Below, piece by piece: positions 46,500-55,995 of a DNA stretch of 64,000 bases. Origin of the DNA: Verrucomicrobiota bacterium (lineage in GTDB: Bacteria; Verrucomicrobiota; Verrucomicrobiia; Chthoniobacterales; Terrimicrobiaceae); contig JAPLTF010000014.1 of assembly GCA_026398275.1 (NCBI GenBank), positions 1-64,000 of the forward strand, given 5' to 3'. Below the pieces are notes generated by a model. The model saw only the letters and a list, made by a program, of their open reading frames with translations. It ran no database searches and had not been told where the DNA came from. The stretch's first letter is position 1; every line of letters begins with the position of its first letter. A program made the translations under genes and the position numbers.

Positions 46500-47902
46500 G
46501 CAGGAACGGGTTCGGCGCTTTGCTCCATGGCTTGATGCTGCGCCTGCCAGTTTCGTGCAAGCGCGGAGACGATGGCGAGCGAAATCATGATCAGGAAAAA
46601 GATCGGCGTCTGCCGGAACGAAAGCTGGACCATCGCCTGCACATGGCAGACCAGGCAGAGGAGGGTCGCCCCTGTCAGCGCGGCGAGCTCCATGCCTTTG
46701 AGTCGCCAGAGAATGAAAGGTGCCGCCATGCTGAAAAATCGCAGCCAGAGGCACATAAAAACAATGAGCCCCGGATACCCGGTTTCGCCGAGCGTGAGGA
46801 ACCAGATGTTGTGCGCCGGCGTGCCGGGCGGGTTGTCGGGATCAACCATCGCCGCATAGCGGTCCCAGGAAAGCGCCGAGAAATTCCCCCCCCCCACACC
46901 GAATGGCCTCTCGCGCGCCATGATCTTGGCCTGGTTGTTATAATACATCCGGTATTCCAAATCCCCCGCCGCATCCTGCTGGCCCACGAAGCGAGCCAGC
47001 AGGGTGTCGGCTGCGGCGATGAGCACGACCACGGCTGCAAGCGCTCCGAGGATGACGATGATGATGTTTTTGGCGCAGATGTTCCGCCAGCCCAAAAGGA
47101 GAAAGCTGAATGTCAGCCCGATCACGAGCGCGCCCAGCCCCCCGCGCGAGATCGTCATGACGACGCTCAACCCGGCCAGCGCAAGGGCAAAGATCTGCAT
47201 AAGGATCCTTGCCAGCCGCTTCTCCGCGAGCAGCGCGGAGAAGATCAGCGTCGCAGACATGGCCATATACGTGGCGAGCGCGTTCGGGTGCGGCAGCGTC
47301 GCCTTGACCCGGTTGATGTGGTGGATGTAGCGGTCGCTCATCACGACCAGCCCGAGATAGATGGTGGCGAAGCAGATCGCGAACAGGACGATGTCGAGAT
47401 TCTCCGGCTTGCGCAGGTAGTAGTAGATCGCCAGGAAGAGGAGAAACCCGCGAAGCCACTTGCTCGTCTCGAACAGCGGGTAGAGCTTCGTTTCAAAATT
47501 GTCGTAAGGGATCGCGAACGGATGCTCCTGGGCCGCCAGGGGAACCGGCACCGACATCGGGGCGGTCACCCACGAGAGAAGGTAGGTCACGAGGATCAGG
47601 ACAAAGAGGATCGACAGTGGCGGCAGGCCGGGCGCGTTGTATTCGTCGCGCTTGAGGTAGATGCTCCCGAGGAGGACCAGCGCGGTCAGGTCGCCGAGGC
47701 TGATCTCGAATCCCTTCGTCAGCGCAAAGTAGAACTCGCGGGAGCAGAAGTTGATGCCGGTGTCGTCAGGAACCACCGTGCTGAAGACCAGGAAGATGAC
47801 CACCAGCTTTTCGACCAGCGGATGCTTGTTCGACAAGATGATCCCGAGCGGCACCCCCACGATGAGGACCGCGAAGAATATCAGGTATTTGAACTGGGCC
47901 AT
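46496..47902 (-). CDS. O-antigen ligase/polymerase family membrane protein (Wzy-like)
   Basis: A 468-aa polytopic protein with about 11 helices and one large periplasmic loop late in the sequence (about residues 305-365), where the Wzy_C-type stretch RPFGVGGGNFSAL followed by HNIWFLTLGETGYPGL lies. This is the hallmark of O-antigen ligases and polymerases. Between the flippase and export genes it most likely polymerises the exopolysaccharide repeat unit in the periplasm. Confidence 0.88.
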   Translation of the reverse strand: MAQFKYLIFFAVLIVGVPLGIILSNKHPLVEKLVVIFLVFSTVVPDDTGINFCSREFYFALTKGFEISLGDLTALVLLGSIYLKRDEYNAPGLPPLSILFVLILVTYLLSWVTAPMSVPVPLAAQEHPFAIPYDNFETKLYPLFETSKWLRGFLLFLAIYYYLRKPENLDIVLFAICFATIYLGLVVMSDRYIHHINRVKATLPHPNALATYMAMSATLIFSALLAEKRLARILMQIFALALAGLSVVMTISRGGLGALVIGLTFSFLLLGWRNICAKNIIIVILGALAAVVVLIAAADTLLARFVGQQDAAGDLEYRMYYNNQAKIMARERPFGVGGGNFSALSWDRYAAMVDPDNPPGTPAHNIWFLTLGETGYPGLIVFMCLWLRFFSMAAPFILWRLKGMELAALTGATLLCLVCHVQAMVQLSFRQTPIFFLIMISLAIVSALARNWQAQHQAMEQSAEPVPA

Positions 47903-47908
47903 GGATGC

Positions 47909-49057
47909 CTATTGCGCGGGAGCCGGAGCCGGCTGGCTCTGATTCGAGTTTTGATTCGATCCCGAGTCGAGCTGGAGCTGGACCCCGACCGATCCGGCGT
48001 CCACCCCTTTCACGACGCGGATTCCCTCGTTGGCCGCCATGGTGCTCACGGCGGTATTGAGAACCACATCGATGTAGCTTTCGATCCGCTCCCAAGGGGT
48101 CCTCGGCACCCAGATGATATCGCCCGGCAACACCGCGACATCCCGGTGTTTGCCTTTGACGATGGAATCGTAGTTCAGGATCGCCACGCGGGGCTTGGTA
48201 AAGCTGCCGCGCACCAGAAGAATTCTCTGCACATACGCCCCCTTCTTCGGGCCCTGCGCCTCGGCCATCGCGGCGACGATCCCCATGCCCTCACGCCATC
48301 CCACGGCTTTCGACACGCCCACCGCGCCGAGGACCATGATTTCCTTTGTGCTCTTCGGCGGCAGAAAAATAAAATCCTGATTCTGGATATAGACGTTGTA
48401 GCGCGCATCGCCCTGGCGGATCAGCGCCTCAAAGTTCAGCGGAAGGATTTTCCCGTTCCGCACCAGGAAGCTGCGCGACAGGTCCGCCAGCTCCTCCGTG
48501 GTTCCGGTCCCGCCCATCAGTTCCATTCCGCCCGCCCGGGCGATCGCGTCCAGCAGCGTGGTCGGTTGGTTGAGCGGGTAAATGTTCGGCGCGGACACTT
48601 TTCCGAGGATCCAATACCGGCGGCTCTTCGCCGCGCTCAGCGCCACCGAGACCTCCGGCCGCTTGTAGAATGGCCGCAGCGCCTCGGTGAGTTCCTTGGA
48701 AAGCTCCGTCACCGACTTTCCCAGCGCAACGACCGGCGGAGCCAGATCGAAGTGGACCTTCCCGTCCGGCATGATGAACGTTTTCAGGCTCGCGTTCGGG
48801 TCGGTTTCCTTGGCGTTCAGCCGGTAGATGATGATCTCGTCTCCGGCCCCGAGGAGATAGGGCCCCTCGGTCGGCTTGAGATCCAGCGGCGGAGCGGACT
48901 CGCGGTTCACCGCCTCGGTCTTCGCGTTATCGAGCGCCTCGGCCCGCGGGTTGAATCGCACCGAGGGTCTTGGCCCGAGGACACAGCCGCCCAGCGCGAG
49001 CAGACCGACAAAAATCACGGCGGTGGAAAAGGATCGGAAACGCAAGGCGTTGCTCAT
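47909..49057 (-). CDS. Polysaccharide export lipoprotein (Wza-like, SLBB domain)
   Basis: A 382-aa outer-membrane export protein. It has a lipoprotein signal peptide with the lipobox LALGGC (cysteine at residue 25), then the Poly_export domain (YLLGAGDEIIIYRLN, then MPDGKVHFDL) and SLBB domains starting at YWILGKVSAPNIYPL followed by DAIARAGG and further at MVLGAVGVS. The C-terminal 25 residues are Gln/Ser/Pro-rich. It is the second of two such proteins in tandem, overlapping the first by 4 bases. Confidence 0.88.
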   Translation of the reverse strand: MSNALRFRSFSTAVIFVGLLALGGCVLGPRPSVRFNPRAEALDNAKTEAVNRESAPPLDLKPTEGPYLLGAGDEIIIYRLNAKETDPNASLKTFIMPDGKVHFDLAPPVVALGKSVTELSKELTEALRPFYKRPEVSVALSAAKSRRYWILGKVSAPNIYPLNQPTTLLDAIARAGGMELMGGTGTTEELADLSRSFLVRNGKILPLNFEALIRQGDARYNVYIQNQDFIFLPPKSTKEIMVLGAVGVSKAVGWREGMGIVAAMAEAQGPKKGAYVQRILLVRGSFTKPRVAILNYDSIVKGKHRDVAVLPGDIIWVPRTPWERIESYIDVVLNTAVSTMAANEGIRVVKGVDAGSVGVQLQLDSGSNQNSNQSQPAPAPAQ

Positions 49058-50082
49058 TTCGGCGGCGTCTGATTATACGGGCTATAAGGCAGGAGTGCGT
49101 TATAGAACAAGATCGGCGCATTGGCACCGGTCCACGTCGCGACCGCACTCTGCAAAAAGACATTGACCGCCGAATCCATGATTTCCTCGGCCTTCTTCCA
49201 TGGCCGGTTGCTCACGTAAACGATGTCCTTCGGCTGGAGCGCAAAGTCCTTCTGCGAGCCTTTCAAAATCGCGTCGGCGTTCACCACGATCACCTCCGGA
49301 TCGCTCATACTCCCACGCACAACCAGCACCCGCTCCCGATAGGCCTCGTCCTGAAAGCCAAGACGCTTCGCGATCGCCGCGATCACGGACGCCCCTTCCG
49401 TGAACCCCTCGCGGCCGGGCTTGCGCACGGAGCCCAGCACGAAATAATCGTTGGAGAGCGCCGAGGCGACCTGGATGTAATCGCCCGGCGCCAGCGCGAC
49501 GTTCTGAGTCATGTCCCCTTCCAGCATCAGCTTCCGGAAATTCACCGGAAGGCGCTTGCCGTCGCGCAGGATAAAACTCCGCTCCAGGTCGGCCAGATCC
49601 ACATAGCGCCTGTCGAAGAGGCCGGATACCGTCCCGCCGGAGCGGGCCAGGGCCTCGATCAGCGTGATCGGCTGCACGAGCGGAAAAACCCCGGAATTCT
49701 TCACCATGCCCATGATCGTATAATTTTTACTCAGGAGCTGGATCGGGGTGACGATGATTTTCGGGTTGCGGTAAAAGCTGGTGAGCGTGGCCTCGATGAC
49801 CCCGCGCGCCTCATCAATCGTTTTTCCCCGGACCTCGACGCCGGTGGCCGACAAATAGGAAACCGTGCCGTCCGGAGCAACGGTCACCAGCGGGCGGGTC
49901 AGTTCGGGGCGTCCGTAAAACTGAATGGAGAGGACGTCGCCGGCCCCGAGCCGATACGGCATCTCCCCGTAGCCGGGACCGATTTCGCCGGCCTTGGGCG
50001 CAGTGGCTTCCTCTGCGGAAACGAAAGCCATTTGACACAAAAGCAATCCGGTCAGGAGGCGGAGCGCATGGGAAAATCTCAT
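49054..50082 (-). CDS. Polysaccharide export protein (Wza-like, SLBB domain, no lipobox)
   Basis: A 342-aa periplasmic or outer-membrane protein with an ordinary signal peptide (residues 1-23, ending SAEEA). The Poly_export domain starts at YRLGAGDVLSIQFYG, followed by VAPDGTVSYL and then SLBB parts YTIMGMVKNSGVFPL, EALARSGG and YFVLGSVRKPGREGF. The lipobox cysteine of its neighbour is absent. The pair might form two stacked rings or serve different assembly steps; that is inference. Confidence 0.87.
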   Translation of the reverse strand: MRFSHALRLLTGLLLCQMAFVSAEEATAPKAGEIGPGYGEMPYRLGAGDVLSIQFYGRPELTRPLVTVAPDGTVSYLSATGVEVRGKTIDEARGVIEATLTSFYRNPKIIVTPIQLLSKNYTIMGMVKNSGVFPLVQPITLIEALARSGGTVSGLFDRRYVDLADLERSFILRDGKRLPVNFRKLMLEGDMTQNVALAPGDYIQVASALSNDYFVLGSVRKPGREGFTEGASVIAAIAKRLGFQDEAYRERVLVVRGSMSDPEVIVVNADAILKGSQKDFALQPKDIVYVSNRPWKKAEEIMDSAVNVFLQSAVATWTGANAPILFYNALLPYSPYNQTPPK

Positions 50083-50087
50083 ACGAT

Positions 50088-52172
50088 TCAGCCAAGAGCC
50101 ACGACGCCGCGGAGCGGACGGTTCGTCGCCAGCAATGTCCGCTGCGTGTGCCAGAATTTCCGGTCCGCCGCACCGAGCGCGCAGAGAAGGATCGTCTCGG
50201 AAAATTCCCTGCTCACCGAAGCGGCCGGCTCCCGAACCAGCCCGGCGGTCTCGATCCAGATTTCCTGGTAGGCCGGCTGCGCCGCCTTGACCAGCGCCGA
50301 GATTTCGCGGCCCTGCTCGGTGGTGAGGTCGCCGGGAAGCTCGAGCAGGACGACGCGCTCATCATGCGGCGGCGATTGCAGCTGCCGGGGGGCAATCCGC
50401 GGCAGCGCGGAAAGCTCTGCGGGGACCTCGCCGGCAAGGTGGACGAGCAGGATGCGCAGATCCATGCTCCGGCCGGCTTCGAGCAGGGTATCCCAGAACT
50501 GTCCCGCCCGCGCGGCGGCGACCGGCGCCCAAAAAACCCGCGTCTTCCCCGTCGAAAGAGCCCCGATGACATCGGCCCAGAGCTGCTGTGGGCGAAGCGT
50601 GGAGGGGTCCTCTTTTTGTTTCGCACCGTGCAGATGCGCGAGGCACGGGGACTGGAGCGCAACCTCGGCTTCTGCCGCCGTCCGGACTGTGGAATCCAGG
50701 AACTCCAATCCGGCGGCGGCGAGCAATCCCAACGCAAAAAACGCAAAGCCTCCGAGCATCGCGACGACGATCAGTTTGCCTTTCCGCGAGCTGACGGTCA
50801 CATCCCGCGCGGTGGGCGTTTTGAACAGCCGGTAATACCCGGGCGCGACTTCTTCAAATACCGCCACCTCCTGCAGCCGCTTGGTCAGAACATCCTTGGC
50901 CGCGCGCAGCGACTGGCTGGTCTCGAGCAGCGGCCCGGCAATCATCGCCTTCTCGGGGAGATCCTTCAGCTTCTCGCGCTCGGACTTGCGCGTCTCTTCG
51001 AGCTGCGTCCGCTGCAGGAGCAGGTTCTTGTGCTTGGATTCCAAGTCGAGGATCTGGAGGTAGAGGGCATTCCCGACATAGGTGCCGGTAAAATCCGAGA
51101 GCGGCACGTCGCTCGACGAGAGCTCTTTTTCGACTTTGGCGCGGAGGGTTTTCACCCGCTCGATCTCCTCCTGGTAGATCGGATTCTGGTCGGTGTAGAT
51201 GTCCGACATTTCCTGCATCTTCGCCTCCTCGGTCTTGAGCTCTTCAAAGCTCGGGCTGTGCTTGGGAATTTCCTTCCGCAGCGCCGCAAGCTGGTATTCC
51301 ACGGACTCCAGATCGATGCGCGCCGTCTCGTAGCGCAGGTCGAGGTCGCCGAGGGATTTGAGATAGACGTCGATCTCCTTCTCCACATCGACCACCCCGG
51401 CCTCCCTCCGCATCGCGATGATCTCCTTGTTCACGCGCTCCAGCTCGGCATCCGTCCGGCGGAGCTGTTCCTTGAGATACCGGTTCATCTCCGCGCTCTC
51501 ATCCGACTGCAGCCGGCTGGTGAATGTCATCGCCTCCTGAGCCCAGAGGGCACCGAGCTTCGCCGTCTCCTGAGCATCGAATGGGGTCGTGACAACGATG
51601 TCCACGAAGTCCGTCTTCCGCACTTCCTGGACCTCGACCATTTTTAAAAGCTGGCCGGACGTGAATTCCTTGCCGAACTGATCGGCCACCTCCCGCGCAA
51701 CCTGCGGCGAAGCCAGCGCCCCGAGCAGCGTCGCCCCCTGGAGGCGGGACGGGACATAGGATGTCGTGCTCACCGCAAAGCTCTGGGGGTTCCTCGCCAT
51801 CAGGCGCACCGAAACGGTCGACGAGACCTCGAAGACGTGCAGCCCGGCGAGCAGGCCGAGAACCATCCCTCCAACAAAAAGCGGCACAGGAATCCACCAT
51901 CTTCGCAGCAGACCGCCGGGAATGCGGAGAAGGTCAAAACCCTGGAAAATCGTGGGCGGGCTTTTGCGGAGCGGAGCGGATGCGCGGACCGCCTGCTGAA
52001 CGTCGGGCGCGGACTCCCCGGCGGGTTGTTGTTGCGGCCGTTCCTGCGGAGGCCCGGCCGCCGGAGTGGTGGAGCCATACGCGGCGGGCGGGGCGATGGG
52101 CGGAACCGGGGGCGGGGCTTCCTTCCCCGCACCGGACCATTCACTGAGGCGAAGCGGGAGAGGCTCTTTCAT
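50088..52172 (-). CDS. GumC/Wzz-type co-polymerase with degenerate kinase-like domain
   Basis: A 694-aa inner-membrane protein setting polymer length and coupling to export. A Pro/Gln-rich cytoplasmic N-terminus (1-75) is followed by membrane helix 1 (about 93-113), a Wzz domain, a long periplasmic coiled coil (about 210-430) and helix 2 (about 465-490). The last 190 residues occupy the place of a BY-type tyrosine kinase, but no Walker A (GxxxxGKS/T) is present: the corresponding segment reads PVAAARAGQFWDTLLEAG, and LLVHLAGE stands where LLIDxDxR is expected. There is no Tyr-rich C-terminus. The kinase fold is probably a remnant used for interaction. Confidence 0.86.
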   Translation of the reverse strand: MKEPLPLRLSEWSGAGKEAPPPVPPIAPPAAYGSTTPAAGPPQERPQQQPAGESAPDVQQAVRASAPLRKSPPTIFQGFDLLRIPGGLLRRWWIPVPLFVGGMVLGLLAGLHVFEVSSTVSVRLMARNPQSFAVSTTSYVPSRLQGATLLGALASPQVAREVADQFGKEFTSGQLLKMVEVQEVRKTDFVDIVVTTPFDAQETAKLGALWAQEAMTFTSRLQSDESAEMNRYLKEQLRRTDAELERVNKEIIAMRREAGVVDVEKEIDVYLKSLGDLDLRYETARIDLESVEYQLAALRKEIPKHSPSFEELKTEEAKMQEMSDIYTDQNPIYQEEIERVKTLRAKVEKELSSSDVPLSDFTGTYVGNALYLQILDLESKHKNLLLQRTQLEETRKSEREKLKDLPEKAMIAGPLLETSQSLRAAKDVLTKRLQEVAVFEEVAPGYYRLFKTPTARDVTVSSRKGKLIVVAMLGGFAFFALGLLAAAGLEFLDSTVRTAAEAEVALQSPCLAHLHGAKQKEDPSTLRPQQLWADVIGALSTGKTRVFWAPVAAARAGQFWDTLLEAGRSMDLRILLVHLAGEVPAELSALPRIAPRQLQSPPHDERVVLLELPGDLTTEQGREISALVKAAQPAYQEIWIETAGLVREPAASVSREFSETILLCALGAADRKFWHTQRTLLATNRPLRGVVALG

Positions 52173-53029
52173 GGCCTGTTGGCAAAGACCGCCGGCAGCG
52201 ACTGGTGGCGCCTCAAGTCCTCCACCACGCTGTTCACCTGCGCGTGGTCCACAAACGAAATTCCGGAAGACGCCGCCGATTCGAGCGAGAGCTTCGCGAT
52301 GCGGTTGATGTCGCGCGGAACCCCGCGGCTCGCCTGATACAGAAGCGCGGCCGCGTCCGGTGTGAAGATGTCGCTCGTCGCATGCCCGGCCACCCGGAGG
52401 CGGTGGCGCAGGTAGGACTCGACCTCGTCGCGCGCGAGGTTCGGGAGGTGGAATCTCAGGCTGATCCTCTGGTCGAGCGGCGGAACACTGGCGGTCTGCT
52501 CGCGCAGCTCGGGCTGGCCGATCAGGACCATCGTGATCCGTCCCTCGATCTCGCCGTTCAAATTCGACAGCCGCTTCAAGTGCAGGAGGTTTTCCTCGGT
52601 CAGATCCTGCGCCTCGTCAAAGATCAGAACAAGCTGCCGCCGCTGGACCCTGTGCAGCTCGGTGACAAGGATCGTGACCGCTTCAAAAAGCCGGGCCAGG
52701 CCGCCTGCGGCCTCGATATCCCGGCGCTGCTGCCCGGACTTGACCAGCAGGTGCACCATGAGCTCGGCAAAAGAAAATCCGGAGTTCTCGAACTCGACCA
52801 CGTAATGCCGCTGCCAGTCGATCTGGGACGAAAACACTTTCCGGGTCAGCGATTTTCCGCTTCCGATCTCGCCGGTGAGCATGCCGAAATACATCGACTG
52901 CTGGTCGACGAGATATGTGAGGCGGGCGAGCGCCTCGCGGTGCTCGCGGCTCGCATAATAAAACCGGGGATCGGTCACGATCTCGAAAGGCCGCTCTTGC
53001 AGACCAAAATGTTTGAGATGCGAATCCAT
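52169..53029 (-). CDS. ExeA-like AAA ATPase of exopolysaccharide/XrtA type
   Basis: A 286-aa cytoplasmic ATPase. The N-terminus HFGLQERPFEIVTDPRFYY followed by HREALARL is characteristic of the ExeA/XrtA-associated group. Walker A is GEIGSGKS (about 51-58), Walker B is LVLIFDEAQD (about 131-140), and the sensor stretch FDEAQDLTEE leads to ITMVLIGQPEL. No peptidoglycan-binding or membrane domain follows. Since the neighbouring GumC-like protein lacks a working kinase domain, this ATPase may provide the regulation. The ATG at 53029 is 5 bases after the GT4 stop. Confidence 0.88.
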   Translation of the reverse strand: MDSHLKHFGLQERPFEIVTDPRFYYASREHREALARLTYLVDQQSMYFGMLTGEIGSGKSLTRKVFSSQIDWQRHYVVEFENSGFSFAELMVHLLVKSGQQRRDIEAAGGLARLFEAVTILVTELHRVQRRQLVLIFDEAQDLTEENLLHLKRLSNLNGEIEGRITMVLIGQPELREQTASVPPLDQRISLRFHLPNLARDEVESYLRHRLRVAGHATSDIFTPDAAALLYQASRGVPRDINRIAKLSLESAASSGISFVDHAQVNSVVEDLRRHQSLPAVFANRP

Positions 53030-53034
53030 GCCGT

Positions 53035-54228
53035 TCAGCCAGTAGACTTGTTCCTCCTCGGCCCTGTCAAAGCATTCCCCTCGGCGCGGCGGTAGATCTC
53101 CACGGTTTCCGACGCGCAGCGGCTCCACTCGAATACCGCCGCCCGCGCCAGCCCGGCGGCCCGCAGGGCGGCCTGCTTCGCTGGATCACTGCAAAGGTCC
53201 CGCATGGCTTGAACCATTCCGGCGGTATCCTCCGGATCAAAAAGCACGGCCGCCCCACCGGTCACTTCCTTCAAGGACCCACGATCCGAACAGAGAACCG
53301 GGCACCCGCACGCCATCGCCTCGACAGGCGGCAGGCCGAACCCCTCGAAGAGCGATGGAAAAATCAACCCCTTCGCACCGGAATACCACGCCGGCAAATC
53401 CTCCTCGGGCACGAAGCCGGCGCAATGGATCCGCTCGCGGACGGGAGAGCTCTCGATCGCCCGGTGAATCACCTCCGCCCCGTGCCAGTCCGCTCCCGCC
53501 AGCACCAGGCGTCCGGCATCGCCCGACCTCTCCGCGCAGAGCTGCGCAAAGGCCTCGAGCAGCCGCAGGTGGTTTTTCCCGGGGTGCTCCAGCCTCGCCA
53601 CGTAGACCCACCAGCCGTCCTGCCATGCAGCGGTCACCGGCAGCTTGGCGCGAACGGCCTCCGGGGTTTGCGGAAAGAACCGGCCGTGGTTGATTCCGTT
53701 GTAGATCACGGTGATCCTCTCCGCCCGGACTCCAAAAAATTCCCGGACATCCGCAGCGGTCGCCTCGCTCACGGCGATCACCTCCTGCGTCCGTCGCGCC
53801 AGGCGGGTCACCATCTGCCTGCCGTAAAACATCCGGAATTGATCGTATTTCCCCTGAAGGCGGAACGGCGCGCAATCGTGCACGGTCACGACCTGCGGGA
53901 TCCCTGGAAGCGCGACCATCCGGCGGTAGCTCGGAATGTGGAGCAGATCGCAGCTGTGCCGGCGCAGCAATCCGGGCAGCCGGGTTTGATGCCAGAGGAT
54001 GTTGGCCACCGCCGGACGGAATTTCTCCGGAACCCCGACCCACGTGCACCTGTCGAGCCAAGGCGCAAACCACGCCTTGTCATCCTCCAATCCAAACAGG
54101 ACCACTTCCACAGGCCAGCCATTTGCGGCGAGACCCCGCAGCAGCCCGGCCACATAGGTCGCCACGCCGGATTTGCCACGCTGAATCACCGAAACGGAAA
54201 GCCCGATTTTCATAGGCGGTCCGGCCAT
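53035..54228 (-). CDS. GT4 family glycosyltransferase, first gene of the EPS operon
   Basis: A 397-aa GT-B enzyme: RGKSGVATYVAGLL (acceptor side), VVTVHDCAPF, VIAVSEATAADV, ITVIYNGINHGRF, WVYVARLEHPGKNH and the EX7E motif in FEGFGLPPVEAMACG. This is a mannosyl- or glucosyl-transferase type by general resemblance. Start ATG at 54228, or at 54213, which gives the more usual MKIGLSV opening. It is the first gene of the minus-strand operon, so the promoter should lie in 54229-54431; I could not identify one. Confidence 0.88.
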   Translation of the reverse strand: MAGPPMKIGLSVSVIQRGKSGVATYVAGLLRGLAANGWPVEVVLFGLEDDKAWFAPWLDRCTWVGVPEKFRPAVANILWHQTRLPGLLRRHSCDLLHIPSYRRMVALPGIPQVVTVHDCAPFRLQGKYDQFRMFYGRQMVTRLARRTQEVIAVSEATAADVREFFGVRAERITVIYNGINHGRFFPQTPEAVRAKLPVTAAWQDGWWVYVARLEHPGKNHLRLLEAFAQLCAERSGDAGRLVLAGADWHGAEVIHRAIESSPVRERIHCAGFVPEEDLPAWYSGAKGLIFPSLFEGFGLPPVEAMACGCPVLCSDRGSLKEVTGGAAVLFDPEDTAGMVQAMRDLCSDPAKQAALRAAGLARAAVFEWSRCASETVEIYRRAEGNALTGPRRNKSTG

Positions 54229-54431
54229 CTCCGCGCCATGGCCATGATCGGGCGATCAATTGGTTTCGGTATTGCGACGGGCATCACTGGTTCGGGAGAG
54301 TGAGCATGGGTTTTCAACGTCGCAGAAACCCCTGAGATGTCTGAAAGAAGATCCGCAACGGGAAGCCATTACTAACATCCCGCCTCCGGAAAACCAAGCA
54401 AAACCAAGTATTGTGCCCCGGGCGCTCCCCG

Positions 54432-55811
54432 TCAGAAGTGGATCGCGTGCCCCTGCGAGGCGTGCGCGGCCTCGTGGACGGCCTCGCTCAGAGTCGGGTG
54501 GGCGTGGATCGTGGCGATGAGCTCCTCGTAGGTCGCCTCCATGGTGATCGCGAGCCCGAGCTCGGCGATCATCTCGGTGGCGTCGGCACCGATGATGTGA
54601 GCGCCAAGGATCTCGCCGTGCTTTTCGCCGATGATGAGCTTCACGAAGCCCTCGCTCTCGCCGACGGCCTGGGCTTTGCCGCTCGCCATGAACGGAAATT
54701 TTCCGACCTTGAACGCCAGTCCTTTTTCCTTCGCGGCGCGCTCGGTGAGCCCGACGCTGGCGACCTGCGGCTGGCAGTAGGTGCAGCCTGGGAAGACGCT
54801 GACCTTGCGGGGCTTCTTCCCGGCAAACATCCCCTCGACCGCCTGGACCGCCTCGAAGCTGGCGACATGGGCAAGCCACGGAGGCCCGATGATGTCTCCG
54901 GCCCCGTAGATCCCCTTGACGCTGGTCTCGTATTTGTCATCGGTCTTGATCCAGCCCTTCGCGTCGGTCTCGAGCTTGATTCCCTGCGGCATGAGCGGGC
55001 TCACGCCGATCGCGACAAGCGCGATGGCGGCCTCGATGGTCTCGTTGGCTTTTCCGCTCACGGCCAGGCGCACGCCCTTGTTCGTGGTCTCGGCCTTCTC
55101 GACCTTCGTGCCGGCAAGGATCTTGATCCCCTGCTTGGCGAGGGATTTTTCGAGCGTCACGCTGACTTCGGTATCCTCGATGGGGAGGATGTTCGGAAGC
55201 ATTTCGACCAGCGTGACCTTCGTGCCGAAGGAGTTGAAAAAATACGCGAACTCGACCCCGATCGCACCGGCGCCGATGATGATGATGTCCTTCGGCTGCT
55301 CGGCGATCACCATCGCCTGCTTGCTGCCGATGACGCTCTTGCCGTTGAAGGGAAACCCGGGCATCTCGCGGGCGACGACGCCGGTCGAAACCAGGATCTT
55401 CGCACCTTTGATCTCCGACTTTTTGCCGTCCTTGTCAGTCACTTCGACGACCCCGGCCTTCGGGATCGCAGCCTCGCCGCGGATGTAGTCGACCTTGTTC
55501 TTTTTGAAGAGCATCTCGATCCCGCCGGCGAGACGGTCCGCGACTTTGCGGCTGCGCCCGATGACCTTTTCCCACTCGTAGCTGAGCCCCTCGACCTTGA
55601 TCCCGAAGTCGGCGGCGTGGCGGCTGAGAAGCTGGTAGACCTCGGCGTTTTTCAGGAGCGACTTCGTCGGGATGCACCCCCAGTTCAGGCAGGTTCCCCC
55701 GGCGCGGTCCATCTCGACGCACGCCACTTTTTTTCCGAGCTGCGCCGCGCGGATCGCTCCCACGTATCCGGCAGGTCCGCCGCCCACAACAATCAAATCG
55801 TAATCAGCCAT
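54432..55811 (-). CDS. lpdA: Dihydrolipoyl dehydrogenase
   Basis: The E3 flavoprotein of 2-oxoacid dehydrogenase and glycine-cleavage complexes; it reoxidises dihydrolipoamide with NAD+. The 459-aa protein has the FAD motif VVGGGPAGYV (8-17), the redox disulfide Cys41/Cys46 in GGTCLNWGCIPTKS, the NAD motif IIIGAGAIGVEFA, and the C-terminal HAHPTLSEAVHEA with the catalytic His-Glu pair. No E1 or E2 gene is adjacent. The ATG at 55811 gives the standard N-terminus MADYDLIVVG. Confidence 0.95.
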   Translation of the reverse strand: MADYDLIVVGGGPAGYVGAIRAAQLGKKVACVEMDRAGGTCLNWGCIPTKSLLKNAEVYQLLSRHAADFGIKVEGLSYEWEKVIGRSRKVADRLAGGIEMLFKKNKVDYIRGEAAIPKAGVVEVTDKDGKKSEIKGAKILVSTGVVAREMPGFPFNGKSVIGSKQAMVIAEQPKDIIIIGAGAIGVEFAYFFNSFGTKVTLVEMLPNILPIEDTEVSVTLEKSLAKQGIKILAGTKVEKAETTNKGVRLAVSGKANETIEAAIALVAIGVSPLMPQGIKLETDAKGWIKTDDKYETSVKGIYGAGDIIGPPWLAHVASFEAVQAVEGMFAGKKPRKVSVFPGCTYCQPQVASVGLTERAAKEKGLAFKVGKFPFMASGKAQAVGESEGFVKLIIGEKHGEILGAHIIGADATEMIAELGLAITMEATYEELIATIHAHPTLSEAVHEAAHASQGHAIHF

Positions 55812-55995
55812 ATGTTTAAATGAAGCACATGGACCTTGAACGCAAACGGAACCGGTTGCAACTGCGAACCTCCCCAAACCCGCGCGAGTCCGGGCCCGTG
55901 CCAACCCGGAATCTGTGCCGCCTGCGGGCGCGCCAGCGATCACCCGGGCGATTGATTTGCTTGCCCAACCGGACCGCAGCAGCCAGAAAGAAGCC

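Noticed and set aside
46439..49072. An 877-codon plus-strand open frame across the Wzy-like and Wza-like genes
   Set aside because: Very rich in Arg, Asp, Glu and His, spanning two real genes on the other strand; an artefact of G+C bias.
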